Assembly: GCA_030641105.1 (NCBI GenBank)
Contig: DAOWHZ010000011.1
Coordinates: forward strand, 1 to 7,016
Direction of reading: 5' to 3'
Source of the DNA: a bacterium
GTDB lineage: Bacteria; Patescibacteria; ABY1; BM507; VMTK01
Length of the DNA stretch: 7,016 nucleotides
Made by a program: the position numbers and the translations under genes. This document shows positions 1-4,906 of this stretch, in pieces. The stretch's first letter is position 1. Each line of letters begins with the position of its first letter. The notes below the pieces were generated by a model. The model was not told where the DNA came from, did no database searches, and saw nothing but the letters and a program-made list of their open reading frames with translations.

Positions 1-32
1 AAGGGGTGAGTTTAAGGAGTTTGTTGTGGAGT

Positions 33-143
33 AATTTTGTCTTTCTACCGACTTTTAAGTCGGGTTTAGGATGCTTTAGCATCTTGTGGCGTGGCAAGCT
101 AAAGCTTGTCGAATCCGAACTAAAGTTCGGTAGAAAAAATTTT
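33..143. repeat. Compound inverted repeat of four small hairpins upstream of archease
   Basis: Four hairpins follow each other: 48-63 (ccgact/agtcgg arms), 70-83 (gatgct/agcatc), 95-108 (caagct/agcttg) and 115-130 (ccgaact/agttcgg). Their tips share a C-T-T-T-A-G or C-T-A-A-A-G type core. The whole array is itself an imperfect palindrome: ctaccga at 45-51 pairs with tcggtag at 127-133, and the similarity continues outwards into an AATTTT-rich flank on the left and an AAAATTTT flank on the right. The outer right arm ends about ten bases before the archease ATG, so the structure would form the 5' leader of that message. It reads open in the archease frame, but the encoded peptide is repeat-derived and does not look like archease. 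It could be a palindromic mobile element or a leader RNA structure; the sequence alone does not decide. Confidence 0.7.
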
Positions 144-593
144 ATGTACAAATATCTAGAGCACGAAGCTGATATGGGAGTTTATGCTCAAGCCGAGTCT
201 TGGCCAGAAGTATTTAGCGAGGGAGCCAGGGCTGTTTTTAGTTTGATGTACGATTTAGAAGTTAGAAGTAACCTGCCTGCGCAGGCAAGGAAGTTAGAAG
301 TAAGAAGTATTGAAATTAAAGCGAGCAGTAATAGTATTGAAAGTTTGCTTGTTGAATGGATTAATGAGTTGTTGGCGCAGAAAGATATTCATAGTTTGGT
401 GTTTTTTAAATTTAAGATTGATAAAATTGATCAAGCTGATAAAGAATATAAATTAGCTGGCAATGCGCAAGGCATTCCTGTTTCTCAATACAAAGGAGAA
501 ATCAAAGTTGAAGTAAAAGCCGCAACATACTCTGGTCTAAAGTGCGGCAGGAAAAATAACGAGTATTTTTGTCAGTGTATTGTTGATGTATAA
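144..593 (+). CDS. Archease, activator of the RNA ligase RtcB
   Basis: A 149-residue protein of the archease family, close to the usual family length of about 140. Archeases are small cytoplasmic metal-binding proteins that speed guanylylation of RtcB and allow multiple turnover in tRNA splicing and RNA repair. Diagnostic features seen are the N-terminal H-E-A-D-M-G motif (residues 7-12), the LLVEWINELL helix (68-77), a KAATYSGL motif (125-132), and the C-terminal IVDV with a conserved acidic residue. The ATG at 144 is chosen because the family starts right before the H-E-A-D motif; an upstream start at 6 would add 46 residues of hairpin-repeat translation. Residues 39-54 hold a repeated LEVRS separated by NLPAQARK, encoded by a palindromic repeat and absent from typical archeases. 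No Shine-Dalgarno sequence is visible. The stop is one base from the ATG of the DUF1361 gene, and rtcB follows, which supports a shared RNA-repair unit. Confidence 0.9.
   Translation: MYKYLEHEADMGVYAQAESWPEVFSEGARAVFSLMYDLEVRSNLPAQARKLEVRSIEIKASSNSIESLLVEWINELLAQKDIHSLVFFKFKIDKIDQADKEYKLAGNAQGIPVSQYKGEIKVEVKAATYSGLKCGRKNNEYFCQCIVDV
258..303. repeat. Palindrome between direct repeats inside the archease gene
   Basis: The 14-base sequence gaagttagaagtaa occurs at 258-271 and again at 290-303. Between them lies the perfectly self-complementary 14-mer tgcctgcgcaggca (274-287). The reading frame stays open, giving LEVRS-NLPAQARK-LEVRS in the protein. This looks like a short palindromic element carried inside a gene, comparable in kind to the Rickettsia palindromic elements. 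The 32-base repeat unit is not a multiple of three, so a simple clean duplication would not have kept the frame without another change. Confidence 0.7.
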
Positions 594-594
594 T

Positions 595-1242
595 ATGGGG
601 TTTAATCTTACAATTAATGATTATCCAATTATAATGATTATATGGAATTTGTTTTTATTATTAATTCCATTTTTTTTGTGCAGGAATCTAATAAAATTGC
701 GGCAAAGATCAAAATTTGGCAAATGGCATCAAAAATTATTTGCAGTCTGCCTGTATTTTATTTGGCTTTTATTTGTTCCTAATTCCGCTTATATCATAAC
801 AGATGTAAGGCACTTATTAAATTTTTGCCCGCTAAATCAGTATAAAATTTGTCTAGAAAACGCTTGGATGATAATGTTCTTTTTTACTTATGCTGTTATT
901 GGCTGGGTTGCGTTTGTTTATTTAGTGAATCAGATGAAAATTTTAGTGAATGAAATTTGGGGAAAATTGGCTGTTAAAATATATATTTGGTCTATCGTGC
1001 CAGTTATATCATTGGGTGTTTTGTTGGGTTTAATCAATCGCTGGAATAGCTGGGAAGTTTTTATTTACTCTAGTCAAATAGCTAAAGACGCATTAATGTA
1101 TTTTACTGATTTTCTTTATTTTAAAAATTGGTTGATATTTACAATATTTTTATATATACTTTATTTTATTGGAGATTATTTGTTTTTGCCACATGAAACA
1201 CTAATTAAACAAAGGAAGACGAAAAAACGAATTAAATTTTAA
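595..1242 (+). CDS. DUF1361 family integral membrane protein
   Basis: A 215-residue hydrophobic protein matching the DUF1361 pattern: a WNLFLLLIPF first membrane segment (about 17-28), the signature WLLFVPNSAYIITDVRHL (57-74), a third segment near 90-113, a fourth near 127-147, the R-W-N-S-W-E motif (149-154), and a last helix near 178-197 followed by a basic tail rich in K and R. Function is unknown for the family; it is expected in the cytoplasmic membrane. The ATG at 595 begins one base after the archease stop. An ATG at 586 and TTG codons at 580 and 583 are alternative starts that would overlap archease slightly. The tight spacing implies translational coupling. Composition is very AT-rich, in keeping with its Phe, Ile and Leu content. 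It sits between archease and RtcB, although no role in RNA repair is known. Confidence 0.85.
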   Translation: MGFNLTINDYPIIMIIWNLFLLLIPFFLCRNLIKLRQRSKFGKWHQKLFAVCLYFIWLLFVPNSAYIITDVRHLLNFCPLNQYKICLENAWMIMFFFTYAVIGWVAFVYLVNQMKILVNEIWGKLAVKIYIWSIVPVISLGVLLGLINRWNSWEVFIYSSQIAKDALMYFTDFLYFKNWLIFTIFLYILYFIGDYLFLPHETLIKQRKTKKRIKF

Positions 1243-1298
1243 ACTTTTTATTATTATTTGTTTTTTTGTTATTATTCGTTATTTTTGTGTGTATAAAC

Positions 1299-2762
1299 AT
1301 GCAGCAATTTAAACTAAAAAAAATCAATGACAATTTATGGGAAATGCCTGTGCAAGGCGACATGCTTGTACCGGGCAGGATTTATGGCGATAAAGATATT
1401 ATTGATCATTTGCTTGCGGATATTAAAGCAGGCAAAGAATGGAATGCTTTGCAGCAGATTTATAATGTTGCCTGCTTGCCCGGCATTGAAAAATACTCTT
1501 TGGCAATGAGCGATGTTCATCCGGGTTACGGCTTTCCGATTGGTGGAGTAGGAGCTTTTGATTTGGGCCAAGGCGTAATTTCAGTTGCCGGTGTTGGCTT
1601 TGACATTAACTGCGGCGTTAGAACTTTATTTACCCCTTTAGTTAAGTCTGATTTGGTTGATGAAGTTAAAAAAGAAAAATTAGCCAATCAATTATTTCGC
1701 GATATACCGGCAGGTGTGGGCAGTGAAGGCGATATTAAATTAAGTTTAGAAGAAATTGATCAAGTGTTAGTTAAAGGAGCTAAGTTTATTGTTGAGCGCG
1801 GCTATGGAGTGGCTGAAGATTTGGAATATACTGAAGAAAACGGCTGTATTGATAACGCCAGACCAGCTAATGTTTCTTTTAAAGCCAAGCAAAGGCAGTT
1901 TAAGCAAATCGGCACCTTAGGCAGTGGTAATCATTATTTAGAAGTGCAGTATGTCCAGACAATTTATGATGAAAAAGTCGCCCAAGTTTATGGTTTGCGT
2001 AAAGATCAGATTATTGTTTCAATTCATTGCGGTTCACGCGCTTTAGGCCATCAAATCGGCACTGATTATTTGAAAACTCTGGACACGGCTTCCCGTAAAT
2101 ACAAGATACCAATTAGAGAGCGTGAATTAGTTTGTGCTCCTTTTAAGTCCCCAGAGGGCGTAGCTTATTTGACCGCGGTTAATTGCGGCATTAACTGCGC
2201 TTTTGCCAATAGGCAAGCATTAACTCATTTAACCCGCCAAGCTTTTAAGCATGCTATAGGTGTTGATGTAGAGAAAATTAGAATGTTTTACGACATTGGG
2301 CATAACACTGTAAAGGTGGAAAAGCATCAAGTCAATGGTACAGAAAAAAAATTATTAGTTCATCGTAAGGGCTCTACTCGCGCTTTTGGTCCGGGAAGAA
2401 TTGAGATTCCAGAAAAATATCGCAGCGTAGGCCAGCCAGTCTTAGTTGGCGGCACCATGGGAACCCATTCTTATATTTTACATGGAACTGAACAAGGCAT
2501 GAAAGATACATGGGGAAGCGCTTGCCATGGCGCTGGCAGGGCAATGTCAAGGATTCAAGCTAAAAGAAAATGGCGGGCTGATGATTTGGTGCGAGAATTA
2601 AGAAAGCAGGGCATAATTATTAAGGGTTGTAGTAAAGCCGGTTTGGCCGAAGAAGCGCCTGGGTCTTACAAGGATGTTGATAGCGTGGTCAATGTAATGC
2701 ATAATACAGGCATTGCCATGAAAGTGGCTAAGGTAAAGCCGTTGATTGTGATTAAGGGGTGA
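1299..2762 (+). CDS. rtcB: RNA-splicing ligase RtcB (GTP-dependent 3'-phosphate RNA ligase)
   Basis: A 487-residue full-length RtcB. The family joins RNA 2',3'-cyclic phosphate or 3'-phosphate ends to 5'-OH ends using GTP and Mn2+, acting in tRNA splicing and RNA repair in the cytoplasm. Conserved sites seen (numbered from the ATG at 1299) are DVHPGYGFPIGG (72-83), GVGFDINCGVR with metal ligands D102 and C105, LGSGNHYLEVQ with H212, IHCGSRALGHQ with H243, YDIGHN with H335, HRKGSTRAF (355-363), and S-A-C-H-G-A-G-R, whose H410 corresponds to the histidine that becomes guanylylated. The C-terminal K-G is the usual family ending. The ATG at 1299 is preferred because MQQFKLKKI fits the family N-terminus; a TTG at 1266 would add a hydrophobic, T-run-encoded stretch. 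No Shine-Dalgarno is visible. It lies 56 bases after the DUF1361 gene and likely belongs to the same transcript as archease. Confidence 0.97.
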   Translation: MQQFKLKKINDNLWEMPVQGDMLVPGRIYGDKDIIDHLLADIKAGKEWNALQQIYNVACLPGIEKYSLAMSDVHPGYGFPIGGVGAFDLGQGVISVAGVGFDINCGVRTLFTPLVKSDLVDEVKKEKLANQLFRDIPAGVGSEGDIKLSLEEIDQVLVKGAKFIVERGYGVAEDLEYTEENGCIDNARPANVSFKAKQRQFKQIGTLGSGNHYLEVQYVQTIYDEKVAQVYGLRKDQIIVSIHCGSRALGHQIGTDYLKTLDTASRKYKIPIRERELVCAPFKSPEGVAYLTAVNCGINCAFANRQALTHLTRQAFKHAIGVDVEKIRMFYDIGHNTVKVEKHQVNGTEKKLLVHRKGSTRAFGPGRIEIPEKYRSVGQPVLVGGTMGTHSYILHGTEQGMKDTWGSACHGAGRAMSRIQAKRKWRADDLVRELRKQGIIIKGCSKAGLAEEAPGSYKDVDSVVNVMHNTGIAMKVAKVKPLIVIKG

Positions 2763-2840
2763 AATAAATATAAATGGTCAAGTTTAAATTCGGAATCTGT
2801 GGATTTTATGGATGATTGGCAATAATTTATATTGAAGGCA

Positions 2841-2894
2841 TTTTTTTGAAAGCGACCCCGCCCTTCGCGAAAGGCGGGGTCGCTTTCAAAAAAA
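2841..2894. repeat. Perfect 22-bp palindrome after rtcB, reversed terminator polarity
   Basis: Bases 2841-2862 and 2873-2894 are perfect reverse complements, with a 10-base loop that itself contains the self-complementary ttcgcgaa. The centre of each arm is GC-rich (gcgaccccgcc) and the outer seven positions are T on the left and A on the right. An intrinsic terminator would need A before and T after the stem; here both strands read T-stem-A. It lies where rtcB and the leftward genes converge, the expected place for a bidirectional terminator, and could still block RNA polymerase or protect 3' ends, but it is not a canonical rho-independent terminator. Confidence 0.75.
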
Positions 2895-2927
2895 TGTGTA
2901 ATGCAACAAAATAAATAAAATAAAGAT

Positions 2928-3030
2928 GATGTAGGAACGAGGCATTGCCTCGTTCATCGCCTTCATTCGCGATAGAACATCTTGCCCGTTTTGACTTAGC
3001 TGGGCAAGCGGGAGACTCTGCCGGAGCAGT
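2928..3030. other. Multi-hairpin structured intergenic block
   Basis: This block is clearly richer in G and C than its surroundings and folds well on paper. The arms gatgt (2928-2932) and acatc (2977-2981) enclose two hairpins, gaacgaggc/gcctcgttc (2935-2943 with 2947-2955, loop att) and atcgc/gcgat (2956-2960 with 2969-2973), forming a three-way junction. A further 7-bp stem cttgccc/gggcaag (2981-2987 with 3002-3008) and a small ctgc/gcag hairpin (3019-3030) follow. No protein or known RNA family is recognised. It ends about ten bases before the stop of the leftward 120-aa gene, so it could be its 3' end structure, an independent small RNA, or a palindromic repeat cluster. Together with the palindrome just before it, this accounts for most of the gene-free stretch 2763-3040. 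Confidence 0.5.
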
Positions 3031-3040
3031 TTAAATTAAA

Positions 3041-3403
3041 CTAATAATTAGGTTGATTAACATGGTATATATCTGAAATTGTTTCAATCGGAATAGTGAT
3101 ATCAAAATCGGGTTCAATGCCAGAGAGTACAACTTCATCACCAGTAAATTCAACAAGTTCTCCAGTTTCTTCCATAACTCCTAGCTCTTCGCCAGGGTGT
3201 TCTTCATCGTAATAATCTATGGTAATTCTGTCTCCTTCTTTAATATTTTGTTTTCTAATAATTTCAAAAAGATGTTTATGATTCTTTCTTTTAGCCAATT
3301 CCTTTTTATCGTTTCTTAACAGAAGGAGAATTTGATTATATCTGGTTTCTCTGTCTTGAAGTTTTTTCTCCCATTTTTTTTGTGGGTTATAATTTTCATT
3401 CAT
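3041..3403 (-). CDS. Hypothetical 120-aa acidic protein, helical N-terminus plus small beta domain
   Basis: Not assigned to a family. Residues 5-52 are highly charged (K, R, E, D) and probably helical, with a QILLLLRNDKKELAKRK stretch. Residues 56-115 alternate as beta strands: EGDRITIDYYD, ELGVMEETGELVEFTGDEVVLSG and DFDITIPIETISDIYHV. That pattern suggests a small SH3-like or Sm-like barrel, which is inference only. The protein is acidic, with no signal peptide and no membrane segment, so it is probably cytoplasmic. The ATG at 3403 is the first in frame; no Shine-Dalgarno is visible. It is the last leftward gene before the convergence with rtcB and lies 37 bases beyond the edge of the attC-like element at 3441-3598. 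No comparable element follows its stop, so it may be the flank of a cassette array rather than a cassette itself. Confidence 0.7.
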   Translation of the reverse strand: MNENYNPQKKWEKKLQDRETRYNQILLLLRNDKKELAKRKNHKHLFEIIRKQNIKEGDRITIDYYDEEHPGEELGVMEETGELVEFTGDEVVLSGIEPDFDITIPIETISDIYHVNQPNY

Positions 3404-3440
3404 AATTTTGTCTAATAATTATTAAATATTTTTCGCTTTT

Positions 3441-3598
3441 GCCTAACATATCGGAATAAGCGAAATTTTTATTTTCTTTCCTTATTATTTTTTAAAGAAA
3501 AAGAAAATAAAAATTTGGGTGAAGGGCTGGCACAACTCATTAATGTAAATATAAAATCGTGCCAGCCCTGAACCGCTTATTCCGTGTTATGTGATGTA
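3441..3598 (-). repeat. attC-like structured element, copy 1
   Basis: The ends are gcctaac (3441-3447) and gttatgt (3586-3592), followed by gatgta. Inside, an 11-bp perfect stem pairs 3452-3462 with 3574-3584. Within this lie hairpin A (17 bp, 3463-3479 with 3500-3516), a linker gggtga, hairpin B (11 bp, agggctggcac at 3523-3533 with 3559-3569) and a linker gaac, making a three-way junction. Read on the minus strand, the core sites are ACATAAC and GTTAGGC; the latter fits the integron R' consensus GTTRRRY exactly. The stop codon of the 60-aa gene is eight bases before the first core, as in gene cassettes. Unlike classical attC sites, the main stem has no extrahelical base; the only asymmetry is a small TAT bulge between core and stem. 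A structured RNA or palindromic mobile repeat is the alternative. Confidence 0.5.
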
Positions 3599-3599
3599 G

Positions 3600-3782
3600 T
3601 CAGAATTTTTTTTTGGAATAAATAATATATTCTACAATTAATGTGCATAAAGGAAACAAAATACTCAAAACAATAGAAGTATCTTTTCCGATATTAGTAA
3701 TTCCCAAAATGAAGAATACAATTAATCCTAAAGTGAGTGCTTGTAAGATTCCAAAGATTAAAAAAATGTTTTTGTTTTCCAT
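3600..3782 (-). CDS. Small two-helix membrane protein, 60 aa, on a putative cassette
   Basis: A 60-residue hydrophobic peptide with no recognised family. Two membrane helices are visible, about residues 5-28 (IFLIFGILQALTLGLIVFFI) and 37-55 (IVLSILFPLCTLIVEYIIY), joined by a short GITNIGKDTS loop, with a basic KKKF tail that is likely cytoplasmic. The size and hairpin topology resemble small accessory membrane proteins or toxins, but nothing identifies a function. It starts at the ATG at 3782 with no Shine-Dalgarno; the leader bases AAATACT-ATG resemble those before the 234-aa gene. A minus-strand extended -10 box lies 31 bases upstream, so the gene may have its own promoter. It is the only gene between the two attC-like elements, and its TGA stop nearly touches copy 1, the layout of a single-gene cassette. 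Confidence 0.6.
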   Translation of the reverse strand: MENKNIFLIFGILQALTLGLIVFFILGITNIGKDTSIVLSILFPLCTLIVEYIIYSKKKF

Positions 3783-3812
3783 AGTATTTTTAGTTAATTA
3801 TTAAACGACTAA

Positions 3813-3821
3813 ATTATATCA
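3813..3821 (-). promoter_or_regulatory. Extended -10 promoter for the 60-aa gene
   Basis: On the minus strand the sequence reads TGA-TATAAT, a perfect extended -10 box (TGN followed by TATAAT). No good -35 hexamer is present 16-18 bases upstream, which fits an extended -10 promoter. Transcription would begin about 20-25 bases before the ATG at 3782. A promoter inside a cassette is unusual but known for integron cassettes whose genes are far from the array promoter. Confidence 0.5.
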
Positions 3822-3881
3822 CAAGTTATGCCGACCACTGAAATAAATTGCCAAAAAATAAAAAAAATTTCTGGCTATTTC

Positions 3882-4065
3882 ACATAACATATCCGTATAT
3901 CAGAAGTTTTTGCCCGCTTCCTTGTTAATTTTATAAATAAAAAAGGGCAAAAATTTGGGTGGAAGAAATTTATACTCCTTATTATTATTTCTCTGTAGCG
4001 AAGTGGAAGAGAAAATTTAATAAAGGTAAATTTCTGGAACCTGATATACGGTGTTGTGCGATGTA
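3882..4065 (-). repeat. attC-like structured element, copy 2
   Basis: The architecture is the same as copy 1: core acataac (3882-3888), spacer atat, 11-bp stem 3893-3903 with 4041-4051, hairpin A (12 bp including one G-T wobble, 3904-3915 with 3945-3956), linker gggtgga, hairpin B (9 bp, 3964-3972 with 4027-4035), linker ggaac, a single t, core gttgtgc (4053-4059) and gatgta. The stems differ in sequence from copy 1 yet remain perfectly paired, whereas the single-stranded boxes are conserved. The G-T wobble at 3906/3954 is tolerated only if the plus strand is the folded one, which for leftward genes is the bottom strand used by integron integrases. The apex carries an extra nested hairpin (3988-4014). 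The element occupies about half of the gene-free stretch 3783-4197. Confidence 0.5.
3988..4014. repeat. Hairpin with conserved 13-base loop, copy 1
   Basis: The arms tttctct (3988-3994) and agagaaa (4008-4014) enclose the loop gtagcgaagtgga (3995-4007). The same loop with two transitions appears at 5709-5721 on an unrelated stem. It sits inside the apical loop of attC-like copy 2 and largely explains why that loop is 54 bases against 25 in copy 1, suggesting a nested insertion. Confidence 0.6.
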
Positions 4066-4129
4066 AATTTTTTATCTCGTTTTAGTTGAATTAAACTTTG
4101 TTTTCTTGAAAAGAAAATTTGATTTTTTT

Positions 4130-4184
4130 GTTTTAGGCAAAGGGAAGAGGGGAATTAGAGGGGTGAATTCTCTTTGCCTAAAAC
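4130..4184. repeat. 13-bp inverted repeat downstream of the 234-aa gene
   Basis: The arms gttttaggcaaag (4130-4142) and ctttgcctaaaac (4172-4184) are perfect reverse complements around a 29-base interior, in which gaatt (4152-4156) can pair with aattc (4166-4170). It follows the stop of the leftward 234-aa gene by 13 bases, the place for a terminator, but on the minus strand the stem is followed by A residues, not T. The inner part of the right arm (tttgcctaa) also occurs at the outer edge of attC-like copy 1 (3437-3446). The role is unresolved. Confidence 0.6.
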
Positions 4185-4197
4185 TCCTTATTGTAAT

Positions 4198-4902
4198 TTA
4201 CGATAAATATTTAAATATTTTATTCATAATTTTTAGTTTTTTAAACACGAAATAATAAATTTGATCAATGCTTTCTTTTACGAATTTGTTATTTTTGTTA
4301 ATTGTCTTTTTCCATTTACTTCTATTATTGCCCAAATAAAATTTTAAATCTTCTTTAGCATAATCATTTTTTTTTGTTTTGTTCAACACGGTGTTTGATC
4401 CCATATATTGTTCCAATAATTCCATATGATATATATCACTGTCCTGATATTTTTGTTTATGAACATGAAGACTTCTTACTTTTAATAAATTGTCCAAAAT
4501 TTCATGTTGTTTTTTCTTTATTTTTATAAGTTTTTCTTTTTCATTTTTCTCTTTTACATTTTTTATCAAGATGTTTATAAGCCTCTCCAATCTTTGATCT
4601 AATATATACATTTCTGAAAAATAATATTCAAGATGATATCTAAATTGTGCTATTTTGGAAAACCCTTTTTTTTCAAGATTGTAATTTGAGGAATTTATAA
4701 AAACTGGGAAAAAATCAAGTATTTCAAGCTGACTTTCTATTTCTACTAAAGTTTGGCCAATCTTTAAAATAAATTTTTCCTTTTCGTTGAATTTCACCTT
4801 TTCATCCAGTCTTGCTTTAGCTGATTTTTTCAAAGGACTCTTTGCAATTTTTAAAAACCATGTTATAAATATTTTTCTATATCCAATATATTCTTCGCTC
4901 AT
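4198..4902 (-). CDS. Hypothetical 234-aa helical protein with HEPN-like R-x4-H motif
   Basis: No family is recognised with certainty. The protein is lysine-rich and almost wholly helical, with no signal peptide or membrane segment. Residues 84-117 (FRYHLEYYFSEMYILDQRLE and following) and 127-165 form two long amphipathic helices; the second contains VRSLHVHKQKYQDSDI, where R143 and H148 make an R-x4-H motif. In HEPN-domain proteins, many of them ribonuclease toxins or defence effectors, this arrangement on the last long helix is the catalytic signature. The HEPN reading is inference from motif and helix pattern. The ATG at 4902 is chosen: it lies four bases after the stop of the upstream zinc-ribbon gene and behind an A-rich GAAAAGAAAT stretch. 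A TTG at 4920 would overlap that gene. The two genes are evidently cotranscribed and coupled. Very low GC compared with rtcB and gyrB suggests an accessory origin. Confidence 0.65.
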   Translation of the reverse strand: MSEEYIGYRKIFITWFLKIAKSPLKKSAKARLDEKVKFNEKEKFILKIGQTLVEIESQLEILDFFPVFINSSNYNLEKKGFSKIAQFRYHLEYYFSEMYILDQRLERLINILIKNVKEKNEKEKLIKIKKKQHEILDNLLKVRSLHVHKQKYQDSDIYHMELLEQYMGSNTVLNKTKKNDYAKEDLKFYLGNNRSKWKKTINKNNKFVKESIDQIYYFVFKKLKIMNKIFKYLS

Positions 4903-4906
4903 AGTA

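Noticed and set aside
6..143. N-terminal extension of the archease reading frame
   Set aside because: It translates the hairpin array into a peptide unlike archease; the family begins just before the HEAD motif, at the ATG at 144.
1292..1297. TATAAA as a promoter directly before rtcB
   Set aside because: It ends one base before the ATG and has no -35 box at proper spacing; transcription from upstream is more likely.
1266..1298. TTG start adding 11 residues to RtcB
   Set aside because: The extension is a hydrophobic product of a T-rich spacer; the MQQFKLKKI start at 1299 fits the family.
1327..1571. Open frames on both strands inside rtcB
   Set aside because: They lie wholly within the clearly conserved rtcB coding sequence and show no family features.
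2841..2894. Canonical bidirectional intrinsic terminator
   Set aside because: The T and A runs are on the wrong sides of the stem on both strands.
2928..3030. tRNA gene
   Set aside because: No cloverleaf with an anticodon arm or T-loop consensus fits the pairing.
3825..3831. Additional integron core site gttatgc
   Set aside because: No matching inverse core or stem is found at a suitable distance, so it is probably chance.
3441..4065. CRISPR array
   Set aside because: There are only two copies, their stems differ, and there are no short identical repeats with regular spacers.
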